Source: Sitta carolinensis
Lineage: Eukaryota > Chordata > Aves > Passeriformes > Sittidae
Assembly (NCBI GenBank): GCA_032173965.1
Contig: CM063294.1
Span: forward strand, 6,060,452-6,124,451
Length of the DNA: 64,000 nt
Direction of reading: 5' to 3'
The notes beneath the pieces were generated by a model. It searched no databases. It saw only the letters and a list, made by a program, of their open reading frames with translations, and was not told the DNA's origin. The translations under genes were made by a program, and so were the position numbers. The first letter of the stretch is position 1. The number at the start of each line of letters is the position of its first letter. Positions 15,401 to 27,815 of the stretch are shown in pieces.

Positions 15401-16261
15401 AGCACAGCTGTCTTAGCAACATTTGGCTAGATTAGGCTGGTCTCAATTCTATTTTCTAAGCACAACTGATAATAGATTGTAAGCTAAAGACTTCCATTGC
15501 CACTGGAAGCTTCCTTGCTCTAGAACAACACACTCCACAGTCAGCACTTCCTAGAGACACCTGACCCTAGCTTGTGCTGAACATTGAACCACATCTGTGT
15601 AACAGACATGACTGGTAAGCTGGAGAGAGAGGGCAGAGGTAAGAAAGGAAAACCAACAGATATTCAGGACCTCCCAGAACATCACAAAAACGATTAAACA
15701 ACTATGTGAGTACAGCACATCGTAAAATCAGCCATCCCTCAACAGCCTAGGATTCATACTCCACCTGTGGGCTGGACCAGCAGCCACCCTCTCCTGAAAA
15801 CAGCCCGTCCTTCAGTCATGCCACTTGTTTTGCCACTGAGTGTTGCTGCTTTATTCAAAAAATCAGAGCGCTTTACCACAAATTGCAAATCTAAAGTTCT
15901 CCTCAGCACGCTGGCTTTGCTTTTCCTTAACAGGTACAGATCAATGACAGGTTAATGCTTAGTTAACATTTATTAAGAGCAACATGGTTTCAGAAAATTC
16001 AGACTAAAGGTGTCAACTAGATGACAAATCCTTCATGAAAGAACCTCTGAGTTGGGCAGATACTCTTATGCTTTTCTGTCCAAGGCTTACCAGTTACAAG
16101 GTCCCAAGTGTCCAAACTTATCAGGAATAAGAACAGCAAATATGAACTAAAGGGTACTGTTGATCCTTTATTCCACAGAATCTCATTAATGATGAATGGT
16201 ATCAAAATTATCCAGAAATGACAGATTACCCAGCCTTACAATGACTACTACAAAGTAACAT
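12425..16261. other. Gene-free AT-rich unique DNA
   Basis: No supportable gene. An open frame of 148 codons at 13068-13514 on the + strand is the longest, but it overlaps a 127-codon frame on the - strand, its composition is not protein-like and it matches nothing I recognise, so I treat it as chance. No repeat family was recognised in this stretch. Confidence 0.65.
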
Positions 16262-16785
16262 AGCATAGAATGGTTTGGGTGGAAAGGGTCCTTACAGATA
16301 ACCTCATTCCAGCACCCTGCCATGAGCAAGGACACCTTCCACTCACCCAGGCTGCTCCAAGCCCCACCCAACCTGGCCTGGAACACTTCCAGGGATGGGG
16401 CAATCACAGCTTCCCTGGGCACCCTGTGCCAGGACCTCCCTACCTGCACAGGGAAGAGCCACTCCCCAGTATTCCATCTAAGCTGCCCTCTAGCACTGGA
16501 ACCCATTCTCCTTAGTCCTGCCACTCCAGGCCCTCGTCCCAAGTGCATCTCCAGCTCTCTTGGAGGCCCTTCAGGCCTGGAAGGAGCTCTGAGGTCTCCC
16601 TGGATCCTTCTCCAGGTGAACAACCCAGCTCTCTCAGCAGAGCAAAGGGGCAGAGCCCCCTCCCTTGGCCTGCTGCCCAGAACACAGCTGCTGTGGCTGG
16701 GAGCTCTCACTGCCAGGGCAAGCTGAGGTTCTCCTCAACCCACACCCACAAATTCTTCTCCTCAGACACAGCATCAGGGAGCAAA
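16262..16785 (-). mobile_element. CR1 LINE, 5'-truncated 3' end, with internal deletion
   Basis: This is the 3' end of a chicken-repeat-1 (CR1) non-LTR retrotransposon, read on the - strand. On the + strand it starts with ATAGAATGGTTTGGGTGGAA, the complement of the usual CR1 3' end. It continues with the characteristic segments for a CCTGCCATG...GGACACCTTCCACT stretch, GGCTGCTCCAAGCCCCA, CAACCTGGCCTGGAACACTT and CCAGGGATGGGGCA, and further on CCTTCTCCAGGTGAACAACC and AGCTCTCTCAGC. After about 16640 the text jumps to a more upstream part of the CR1 consensus, matching CTCCCTTGGCCTGCTGCC and the later CAAATTCTTCTCCTCAG region, so roughly 150-200 bases of the element are missing between. CR1 copies are nearly always 5'-truncated like this. 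No intact reverse transcriptase remains. Overlapping reading frames of up to 174 codons in this interval come from the repeat and are not genes. Confidence 0.93.
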
Positions 16786-19700
16786 CAGTGAGGGAAGCCT
16801 GCTAAAAGCCTCGGGAAGGGCAGCCAGTCTATTCTCAAGGTCACTCTACAAATCAGAAACATCAATGCTGATTACAAATTAAATTCTCTACTGTCTTTTA
16901 CATTGGTGCAGACGGACTGTGTGGAGTGTCTGACATCCTGTACGTAATTACTACTGAACCTGAATGGGAGGGATTCCCTCCCACTTGAGCAGTGTACAAA
17001 TGTTGGCTTTGTGACAGGACAGTGAAGAGTCAGGACACTTGACTAGGCAGAATCTTACACCCAAGGGGCTTTCACACCTTTCCAATTTGTGAACTCTCAA
17101 CAGTTTGCTAGCACAGGTGTACACTCAAGCACAGCTGCTTGAAAATGCTCTGGCTATACCTGTTTGTGCCCTGGAGTTCAAACCCCACAGCAGCAGACTG
17201 TCATTTTGCAGAGCTATGAAGGGCTGCTCAACCCACAAAAGTTCAGCAGGAACCCAGATATGCAAGTTTAATTTTAGTGCAGCCTTTGAGCACAAAACCC
17301 AAATAAAGCCATGCTATGAACAGCAGTCAATATCCAGAGTACAAACCCATCAAGCACACAGGAGTGTTAGAAGCTCCATGCTATTACCTTACAAGAAGAT
17401 CTTTGTAGAACTGACCCATGTCTTTGTGTGGACTGACAAACAGTTCTGACTTGTTCTCTTGCTTCCAATAAGACTCATTTATCAGTACCTTCAAAACCAT
17501 CTCCTAAAAAACCCCACAAAATCTATGTTAAAAAAGACAAAATGCAAAATAATTCCACACCCCCCCCCCCAATGTTCCTTGTGTGTGTTCCAGACTCACT
17601 TTCTTTCACAGCAGAAGCTATAATTATAATCATCTTACACCTGCAGGAAGATTTCCACTACACATTTATTTTTCAGTATGTACAGGACTGAACCTGACCT
17701 TGGTTTATCAATAACAGGAATATAAGGAATACCTTTTGCTGTGGGAGACGTATTCTTTTTTTAATCATTGCCCATCAGTAAAAAAAAAAAATATCCTTAA
17801 GCAATAGAAATAAATCAATAAACTGGACTGAACAATTTTTAAAAGGGGAGAAAGATCTTTTTGCAAGAACAGGGACAGTAAATTATTTTACAAAAAGGTA
17901 TTACCAGAAGCTCTTCTGCATCTCAATCAAAAGGCTGTAAGCTACAGCCTTGAATTTCAATTGCAGACGGTAAGATGACATACAATTAATATGATTCTAT
18001 TTATGTAGTCTAATCAAAGCATGAGAGAACAGGAAAAACAAATGTAACATACTGTGTCTTCAGTTTTAACCTATGATGCACTGAAAAGGACCATTAGCAT
18101 TTTAGTACTAAATTCCCAGTAATTTCCCTGCTTCTGGAGTGTTCCCTTCTTTCTCAATAGCATCATGCCATCCTGAGCCAGAGGCAGCTCTTATCTGAGG
18201 TGTTTACAGAAACTGCCAAGAACACATTTCTTCCCCTCTGGAATGCACCAGATGATGTATCAGGTGTCAGATTTTTCTGCCAAAGTTTCCCAAGTGTAGA
18301 TCATAAAATCTTTGTTATATGTCACTCATCTCATATTTGACTACCCCCTTACCCTGCTCCTCCATTATTCTTTGTGCAAAAAAAAAAAAACCACCAAAAA
18401 ACCTATGGAAGAACAATGTTTGCTCCTGATCACACTCTGACGTCTTCACTTTGTGCCTCTGCATCTTCTACAGACACAAAAACCTTCAATGCCTCTCTGC
18501 TCACCACATGCACCTGCCTAAAATCTCAGCACACGGTGCTGTCATCCTGTTCTTTGTTACAGTTTTGTTTCATTGCAGTGACAATGGATTTCTGTCCATC
18601 TGGATTACTGAAAGCTACAGAGAACAAGGGGAACATTCTGCAGTGAACAATGGTGCTTTGGTGAAAAAAGAGAGGCATTAAGATGACTAATAACTCTTTT
18701 CTATACCCTATAATGCACAAGCATAGTTACTTTTCCTAAATAGCTCCCTTTCTTAAGAAGCCTGTTCTCAGCATAATAGAGTTCTGCTATTAGCTACCCA
18801 GTTCTGATTTTCTGATATATCACCACATCAGGAGATAAAAAAACAACAGCCACATAACAGGGAACTGACAAGGAGGCACATTTCTGAACATAAAAGGAAC
18901 ACATTTATGTATTCTGATCATATATATACACAGCTTATTTGTGTTTTAAACTGGAATTTGCCTCAAAAAACAGAGGAAAAAAAACCCACCAAAAAGAGAT
19001 CTTAAAATAAGGACAGATCTAAAAATGTTGAAAGAATTACAGTTCACTACTTTTTTCTCAGTACAGCACCATGTTCATAGAACTTATTGGTTTATTGCTC
19101 CCAACCTTGTACATTTTTTTTTTCCTTCTAATCATTTTATTATACCAATTGAATTCTTTCATTGAGTACAGGTGAAGTACCACACGCCCCTCCAGTCCTT
19201 TGCAAGGTGAGACACAGGTGGGCATCCAAAGAGAAGGTGGTTTGCAGCACCAGCTGCTGAAAAACACCAGCAGTTGCTGGTTTGGCTGAAGAACTGTTCC
19301 CCAAACAGAGCCATTTCTTCAGCTGCAAGGCCCTCAGATCGAGCACAAAAGACACTCAATGCTTCATGCAAATGCATGTCATTCATCAGAAGCCTTGCAG
19401 ACTGGCATTACAAGAATTCATCACCATTTACCAGAGCTGGATCTGTCTCTGTGAGGATCCAGGCACTACCAGCACTGTGCTCAGTATGGGGCTGCTAATA
19501 CAGAACATTAGCAGAGCGTGGGTAATGGTCTGTGCCACTGCACAGGCTGAGCTCCATCCTTTTGACTGCATGACAGGTCATTTGGTACTGATTCTGCTCC
19601 CCCTTGGCATGAGAGTAATTGTGTAAGCTCTCAGATCAGAACTGTGCCTGTTTGAATGCCACACCAACCAAATCTCCCTTCTCTGAACCTCCCAGACAAT

Positions 19701-22700
19701 ATACAGAAAGAACTGTTAGGTAATGCAATAACACATTCCATCATTAGCTACTGTAGAATTCTTTACATAACATTTTCCCATCATTTAGGCTGATCTGTAT
19801 GTGTCTCACTTTGCAGCTCAGCTCAAAAGTTCGTCCACTCATAGTGGCTTAGTCAAAAAGAATTTTCATCCTACATATGAAATTAAGACCACGAAGGCCA
19901 TTGTGCTGTGAGACATAACACCCTTTTACACCCACTACAGTTGTTACTCCTACAGAGCACAACATACGTATACAAGCATGTAGAATGTTAAATGAAACAT
20001 GAATGACTAATTCTCCCTCTACACCCAATTAATCAATTTTCAAGCATCTAAGTAAATGTTAATAGCAAAGGTTTAATGCCAGTGCATAATAAATAAACTT
20101 AAATATCACTGGCATATATTTTGAAACATCAAAGGAAGGAAAGGAAAAAGGAATTGTGAAAGTGAACAGTTTAAAAAAATGAAGTTAAGGTGACCTAATT
20201 AAAGGCTTTTCCTCAGCTACAAAAAGACATCAAAGTGCTGCTTCTGAAGTTCTTTTGCCAAACCAACAGCCTCAAATTAAAAGACCGCATTAATTTCAAG
20301 GAGTGAGTCAGAGAACTACTACTCTAAGAGCCTTCAGTCCCTCTGTGTTGCCACAGAAACAGAACATTATGGCTAGTTTATAATCCAAGTGCTCCATTTA
20401 TATAAGAGAATTTATTCTTCATTTTCACCTTTTCATTTACTCTTGCAGATATCTAAGAAAGCCCCTCAGAAATTAATGATGCTTCTCCCATGCCTGACAG
20501 GTGGAGTTTGGATGCCAAACAACGCTGGGTTCACATTGTTTTCTTCCTAATGGCTTTCAGCAGGAGCAGCAGTGTATTTGCACAGCAGAAGAGGCAGCCC
20601 TGTGAGCTTCTGGCCGAGCTGGGCTCAGGTCCTCTGGACCACAGCCAGGACCCAGAGACTGAGCAGAGCTCCCAGCAGCAGTGTCCCTGCAGCTGTGCAC
20701 AGTGGAGGAAGCACTCCCAGTGCAGGAAACATCTTTTGGCAAGCCCAGATGTCACCAGGAATATTTAGGGGCTGCCTCAGGCTGTCACCCACGCTGGAGG
20801 CACACTGGGTGCAGCTCAGAGCACACCTCTGCCCCACACATGGCTTCTGCCAGTGAAATGACTTTTGCCACTGGTGTTTGCTGACTTGACTGGCTCTATG
20901 TTGAACCTGGCATAATCCAACTTCTAACTTAAACAGCAAACTGGGGATAGATGAGCTGGTGTAAACACCATCTAAATAGTTCCTTTCAGGAAAAAAATTG
21001 ACATAAGCTTTAATTTACTCATCCTGTATACACCTTGCTACAAAAGACAAACCGTAAATTCTACACAAACTCAATATATATACACTATGCTCAAAACACA
21101 AGTTAATCAGGTTGAGTGCTACCTTCTTGGAAACAACTAGCAACATGCCTTGTTTCTATGGCTTTTAATGAATATTCTAAATTGAAGAAATGCATAAACA
21201 TAAGGGTAATTTACATTGCTAAAGTTAATCAGTTTTCTTATACATTTTTTGCATCCACATGATTTTTCATCTGTACTGCATAAATGCATCTTCTCATTTT
21301 TAATATGCATACGTACATCCAGACACTCTACTCATGCCTATTTGCTTTTACAAATTTCTAGAACCACGCCTGTCTCAAGTTTTAAAAAGTCTGTGGCTTA
21401 CAAGAAGTCATCAGCAAAAGGCTGTAAAATACTTACAGATTCAAGGAGGCATTCAACTTAGATGTGAACCTGCCCTTTTGTAACTTGTTTTTTCTATCAG
21501 TAAAACGATAATAGAAGAATCTCCTTCAGAATCTGGCATAACAGCAAATGTCCAATACAAAGGACAACTCCATTAAAAAAATGGATTTGTATGTACAAAT
21601 GTTAGGTAAGAAATTTGACAAGGGTACAGCAAATCTCCACCGATTAGCATTTGCAAAGGTCCCTGAGATGCAGGGATGAAAGGTCCTCACACGCAACAAA
21701 ATGCATATTTGTTATTAACATCATTCTACAGTTAAAAGCTTTCCCAGTCCACCCTAAGTAGATACTAATGAACCTTCAAACATTCTCTAGTTCATTCCAG
21801 CACAAAAATCAAGGTCTTAACAGGGTCAGGAGAATCAGGTACCCAGCAAAATAACTTATGGTTGTTTTCTCAAAAGGGTTGACCTTTACCTGATTCTGTT
21901 TAAACCACTACACATCCAAGTGAAGTCCCTGTCACTTTACATGGGTAGAACTAGAAGCAGTACAAACTTCACCTTTTAATATGCAACATTTCACTATTTA
22001 CAAACCAACAAAGGAGGTTTAATAATATAATTTGGGAACTGAAGCACACCAGCTAGTTGAAGGGACTTTTAGATCAGTGAAGCTGCTATTAAAGTGCCAT
22101 CAAAGCATTTTTGACTCCACAGAATTAATCATGAAATCTGTTCCTGCCAGCTCACTTATCATATCCGAAATATTAATTTTGAGCAAAATTAAATTGGACA
22201 CCTACCGACAGCAACATTTTGCCCTTCAGAACTCCCCTTCACATTGATTTATTAACGGCTGCCAGAACAGTGTACCAGAGCAATTCATTACTACTTTCTC
22301 GATGTTTCCTTGTGCTTACAAATAGTTCTCCAGAGTGAAAGGTGCTACCTGACAGCATTCTGACAAAGGTGCATTTTTCAATTTGCATAATGTTCTTCAG
22401 ATTTATTAGGATGCAAGGAGAGGTATTTCTCTTGATTATCAATGGGAATGGGTGATTCACAGAGTGGAGATTCTGGGTTGAGTTGCTTTCCAACAAGGCA
22501 GACACAGCATTTTCATTAGTACTTGGTGTGATTTCAGACAGAAGAGTCAGCAAATTCTTTTGTTTTATTCATCAGCATCACTTTCTTTGCTTGTGAGACA
22601 GCCAAAGGCATTTGTATTGAGCAGTAGGTAGAAATGAGTCTGCAGAGGCAGCATTAGCCCAAAGAGAGGTAAGGGCATAAACACACACGTGCCTTGCAGC

Positions 22701-25259
22701 TTTTTAAAAGATATCATGCTAGAAAGGCACTTATCATTGGATGAAAAGCCAAAAAAACAAAACAAAACCACCAAAGTTGCACTCCAACCAATTGAGGTTT
22801 CTTCCCTCCACAGCTAGAGGCCTTGGGATAAATCCACATACAACAGTAAAGTTTGGCATGAGGTATTTTAATTTGACATCATACAAGTACAGCTAATACA
22901 AGGGAAACATCAGGCTTTGGTATGCCTGGTTTGTGTTTGAGTTACTACATCAAGGGGTCAGCCTCATCCAAATCCCTAACTTTCAAGCAGATTCTTCAAT
23001 TTTTAAAGTATTCACTGTCTGGCAGAAGACTAATTCAGTGGCTTTTAATTCCTTTCTGTAGAACTACTCCATCCTTCCTGTTCCTTCCATTTCTGTGGCT
23101 GCACAAAGCAGAAGCAGTCCCACTGTTACAGATACTGGTTTATGAACTTACTGCCTGAGAGAAAGACAATTCATAAATACCATGGCTGCTGCCTGTTAAT
23201 ATTCCTGGCTCCAATCCAACTCTTCAATCTATGTGCTTATTTTTAAGCGTGAATAGTCCCATTAACATCAATTGGGTTGCCTGTGTTCTTAAGTAAAACA
23301 GGTGTTTAAGCACTTTGCTGCATCAGAGACTATAAATGCACATCTGCCATTTTCTCTGGCTCAGCTAAAGGTTCCTTCCTAATCATTATACATTTATCCA
23401 GGAATTCCTCTAGCTTATACATGCGTACACACATTCAGACTTTGCAACAGGCTACTTGACACATTTAAAAGCAGTTGTGTTTGTAATCAGAGACAAAACT
23501 GTCTAGCAACATAAATTTGAATATATATGTTGAGGGAACACATGTAGCTGAACGTATAATGGGGAGAAGAACACACAGTTGGACACTAGTGGAAGTTTCC
23601 AGTAATTGACGGGAAGGCAAAACAAGTTAAACATGTGCAGAACCAATTAAGACACTCCAGATGGGGCTAGAAAAAAATGTCACCAGCATATAGCAGAAAG
23701 CAGTCTCTTAAAACACAAACATTTAAAGGTAAAAAAAACTGTTAATGCTCTTGTCAACTCAAAAATTCATTAAATACAAAAACTCCTGTCCTTTTTAGAA
23801 TCACCTATGGAAAACCTGCTACTAGCACTTGTTTTCCTCATTGTATGTAGTCGAGGCCAACACTTCCAATCCTGTGTGAAAATGGAACTCCTTCTTAACA
23901 AAATACACAAATTCTCTTGTGTCCACTGCCATCACACTCCTGGGTATATATGCAGCATGCTATGATGTTTTACACTCTACCCTGACTGTCATTAAGTGGC
24001 AAAGAGGACTCTTGGGAATATTTAACATGGGTTTTTGCCAGTCTTGGACAGCCTACCAAGAGCCAACCTCCTGATAGACAAACTGGCTCTCTTGCAGTGG
24101 GCAGTTTGGTATTTTGACCCCAAAACTTGACCTGCTTGACATTGTCCTTGACCTCTCAAAGGCAGAGAAAGGAACACAGGTACACCCCAAAGACACATAC
24201 TGATGTACCCAGGAAGTGCTGATGTGTAAGAGTGACTACAGCAGGAAAAGGGCTGGCACAAACCAATCTTTGGGATTCCTGCACCTTCTCCTGAATGCAG
24301 CAGGCAGAAATCATGCCTCTAAGAGAGGAAAAGACTGAATTATGCATTTCTTAAAACCTGCTCCAAAGCCTCACGGATTATCTTGGTTTTACAATGGAGC
24401 TATCTTTTCCAGTGTTCTGATCTGTCTTTTGGAAAGCAAATTTGCTGTTAAAGACCTCAACGTTCAGCCTTCAGAGTAATTTCTGCTGTAATCATATTTG
24501 CCAACAACAACCCTAAATTTGTAGTCTTCCCCAAGATTAGTCACCTTCAGTCTTGCTAGCCTTTCAGGAAAAGCAACACATCACAATAGAAGTATAGTGA
24601 ACATTATGATGTTGCAGGAGTGCAAAGGCTCTAGACCATGACACTGCAGGCAGCATTAGGAACAGGATAGGCTGTGTCTGATTTATCCCCCTACCAATCC
24701 TGGATTTCATGCATCTTGGTTGTACTCCATGCTCCATTTCAAAAATTATTAAACCCACTTCTACCCTCAAGTTATTTATACCATCTAGAATAATTTACTC
24801 ATTACTTTGATAAATATTGCTTTATTTATTTTTACTTCTTGTTTCATAGTACCCATTATTCCTACTTATAGCTCAGCAAGCTGTCATGTTTTCTAAACCT
24901 AGTTATCCTTCAGTGTTCAGATATTTATTATATAGATGTTTTATCATCATTTTGGTAAATTATTTATTCATCTTCCTGTTATATTTTTCTTTATCAGCAA
25001 TTCTTGTTCTTTAATCAAGAATTTTTGCTGAACTTTTTTCCTGCACCTACACTTTTGGTAACTGATGTCAGCTTTTGATGTGCATAAGAGATCAGTATTG
25101 CCAAAGTAGTACTTACAACTTCAGTCTCAAATACACCACAATAAGGTTAAAAACACAGTGTTTAAAAAACACTTGAATTTCTGTAAAAGACTTTAGGATC
25201 ACAAATGTTTTAAACACTGTTTAAATCACCTGAGGACTTGACCCATTTTAGCAAACTGC
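16786..25259. other. Gene-free AT-rich unique DNA with simple tracts
   Basis: No supportable gene, and no recognised retroelement. It contains a C tract at 17560-17570, A tracts at 17780-17791 and 18378-18390, and a GC-richer patch at about 20490-20880. In that patch reading frames of 60-104 codons overlap in several frames on both strands, which points to a low-stop GC-rich composition rather than a coding exon. The frames show no family resemblance and no paired splice sites were convincing. Confidence 0.65.
17560..17570. repeat. C11 homopolymer
   Basis: A run of eleven C follows CCACA and precedes AATGTTCC. It is the only long C run outside the GC-rich islands. Such runs are unstable in length, so the count may be an assembly or sample variant. 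Confidence 0.95.
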
Positions 25260-25808
25260 AAAGAAGCAGCTGCTCATTTGTGCCCACCAAAGTGCCCCAG
25301 CCCTGAGCACAGGACACTCACAGTCCCCAGCAGACCGAGGGCATTCACCCTCCTGAGGGAGCAAAACTGGCTCAGCTCTGACAGAGAGGCAGCTGCCAGA
25401 AACTGCCATAAAGACCAAAGACCCCCAAAACACCACCAGGCTCCTTTGCCACCTATGGACTGCACGTGACCCCCAGAGCTAGAACGGATGCAGGGTGTTG
25501 GAAACAGAGTGTACAGCTCCTGCCAGGGGATGCTGGGCATTCCAGGTACACCTGAACACACTGAACCCATGGAACTCTGTTGTGTGGGACCCCACAAGAA
25601 GAGGGCCCACAGGACACCATCTGGAGCCATGAGTACTGATATCTTCCTACTAAATCTGTCTCCCTGCAACTCCTTTTCCCCCACTACCTGCTATTTTTCA
25701 ATTTATTTCTACCCCACCTCACATTTATTGTTCAATAAAATCTGTACTACTGACTTTGGCCTCATTTGCACCTTAATTCAGCCAGTGGCATCTCTCTAAT
25801 TATCAACA
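25260..25808 (+). mobile_element. Possible solo LTR of another endogenous retrovirus (weak)
   Basis: The interval is GC-richer than its surroundings in its 5' two thirds, then becomes pyrimidine-rich. It ends with a polyadenylation-type AATAAA at about 25735-25740, followed by GCCTCATTTGCACCTTAATTCA and a GTGGCATCTC segment that ends in ATCAACA. A GC-rich U3-like part, an AATAAA and a short U5-like tail ending in CA are the order expected of an LTR, and the tail looks familiar from avian ERVL-type elements. I found no clear TG start or target-site duplication, so both borders are approximate. It could instead be the 3' end of an untranslated exon. Open frames of 103 and 136 codons on opposite strands here are probably chance. 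Confidence 0.35.
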
Positions 25809-27229
25809 GTTTCTTGTTACTTGTCTTATGAGGTAATTAATTTTCTTATTTAAATGCCAGAAGCAAAATCTCATTGAAAATAAAAAACTAGACTTTTATA
25901 ATAGCATCAGGAACATAGGAGCTTTCAAAAAAGAAGATAATAATGATTTTGAATTTCATTCGCCAAATCCACAGCAAGTCAAAAGAATTGTATGAATTCA
26001 TCTTCACCATTATTCTGTGCCTAGTTCATTACAAAATAGTCCTCTAACTATTCCTTGACAATCCCTTCCCCATTATTTCAGACATTTCACACTGGAAAAC
26101 CATGCTGTTTCCACTATCTCATCTCCTCCATGTTGAAGTATTGCTCTCTTATTACATTAAACACTAGTTTCTAGATGGCATTATTTATTATTTTCTGTCC
26201 TATTTCTAACTGTAGGATCTTTAAGTTATCATCCAATCTCACAGCTCTTCCAAAATGTAATACATCCTGTGAATTTGCCATCCTGCTTACAGTACCTTCT
26301 GGATTATTAAGGTGTTAAATAAAACCAGGTGCACCAATAAACTCAGAAATATCTCCCTATAACTCAGTGTATCTATTTACCAACTCTTGCGACAGATAGT
26401 GCTCGTTTCTAAGATAATTTAAACTATTTTTTCACAAGTTAGCTATGGCAACCTATGAGATTAAGTTCTTCTCCTGGATATTACTATGCAAACACAAAAC
26501 ATGAAACCAGAGTAGTCTATAGAGGATCAATTTTGACATAGATTACTCAACTATCTATTGCTGTTGATCTTCCCTGCATTACTACACCTATGTTTATTTT
26601 ATAAACAGACCTACAATGACACTGGGAAATCTGTTCTTTCCTTAATAGATCCAAAATACCTACTGCTCACAAACACACTCATACATTACTCTGATCAAAC
26701 TTAACAGAACACAACTGCAATAGGCACGTGTTAACAACACAGATTAAGAGCTTATGATCCAAAGTATACCACTGTCAGAAACAGTGAAAGAACACAGTAA
26801 CCACGGGGGATTAAAATAAGCCCAAACGACCTATTCTCAATGTCCTAAAGAATGAATGAATGATGAGGACGGACTCCAACGCAGCAAAAAAATGCCTTCA
26901 TCCCGAGGCAGGAAGAAAAGAGTTTTCTACACTGCTTTGTTCCTCTTCCCATCCTTGAATAAAGCTTTCTGTTCTTTGGTCCCTCATACATCCATCAAAA
27001 TTAAAAATAATCAAGCCAGGATCTGTCACTGAGAACGTCTTCTCCTTCCTTCATTACAATCAAGCAGCTGCAAGCCTCCGTGCCTTAATGGACTCTGCTG
27101 CCTTCGACACCGCTGGAAAAAAGCCCTGCCTATCTTGTTTCAATCTTCTCTAAGTTCCTGGCTTCAATTTACTCCCGGGATGAATGTGACTCGGAATCCC
27201 CCTCCCCCAGTCCTTATCTCTCTCCTCCT
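25809..27229. other. Gene-free AT-rich unique DNA
   Basis: I see nothing recognisable. The last 300 bases, before the GC-rich island, contain an AATAAA at about 26957 but no linked coding sequence that I can support. Confidence 0.65.
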
Positions 27230-27815
27230 CGGGAGCGAGCGGCCGCCCGAGCGCCGGCCGCACTGAGCGGTGCAGCAGCGCCACCGCACGGCTGCGCGGC
27301 GCATGGCTGCCCGGCGCACGGCTGCCCGCGGCGCACGGCTGCCCGCGGCGCACGGCTGCACGGCTGCGCGGCTGCCCGCGGCGCACGGCTGCGCGGCTGC
27401 CCGCGGCGCACGGCTGCGCGGCTGCCCGGCGCACGGCTGCGCGGCTGCCGCGGCGCACGGCTGCCCGCGGCGCACGGCTGCACGGCTGCCCGCGGCGCAC
27501 GGCTGCACGGCTGCCCGCGGCGCACGGCTGCACGGCTGCCCGCGGCGCACGGCTGCGCGGCGCATGGCTGCCCGGCGCCGGCTGCACGGCTGCCGCGGCG
27601 CACGGCTGCACGGCTGCACGGCTGCCCGCGGCGCACGGCTGCCCGGCTGCCCGCGGCGCACGGCTGCCCGCGGCGCACGGCTGCACGCTGCACGGCTGCC
27701 CGCGGCGCACGGCTGCCCCCGGCGCACGGCTGCACGGCTGCCCGCGGCGCACGGCTGCACGGCTGCCCCCTGCCCGCTGCGCGGCTGCCCGCCCCGCCGA
27801 AGACAGCCGGCCATG
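27230..27815. promoter_or_regulatory. CpG-dense island, candidate promoter (inference)
   Basis: GC content and CpG density rise abruptly at about 27230 (GGGAGCGAGCGGCCGCCCGAG) and fall again after about 27815, in otherwise CpG-poor DNA. In vertebrates, CpG retention of this kind usually marks germline-unmethylated promoter DNA, but most of this island is a tandem repeat, so the density may simply come from the repeat unit. No TATA box, initiator or first exon could be assigned on either strand. Confidence 0.3.
27286..27791. repeat. GC-rich minisatellite, 8/17/25-base composite units
   Basis: About 506 bases are built from two modules: a short one, CGGCTGCA (8 bases), and a longer one, CGGCTGCCCGCGGCGCA (17 bases). 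One of each makes a 25-base unit, repeated cleanly three times at about 27478-27552 and in varied order elsewhere. Some units are shortened to CGGCTGCCCGGCGCA or carry CATGG in place of CACGG. Each long module holds the palindrome CCGCGG. Reading frames of 173-216 codons on the - strand and 186 codons on the + strand run through the array, giving Ala/Arg/Gly/Pro/Cys-rich repeats (for example AAVRRGQPCS). They are a product of the stop-free units and I do not call them genes. Confidence 0.95.

Noticed and set aside
16186..16726. 174-codon (-) and 134-codon (+) frames
   Set aside because: Both lie in the CR1 fragment. The - strand frame is not the CR1 reverse transcriptase in a usable state, because the element is truncated and has an internal deletion.
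26957..26962. AATAAA just upstream of the first GC-rich island
   Set aside because: The hexamer is frequent in AT-rich DNA and no coding sequence or 3' untranslated structure leads up to it.
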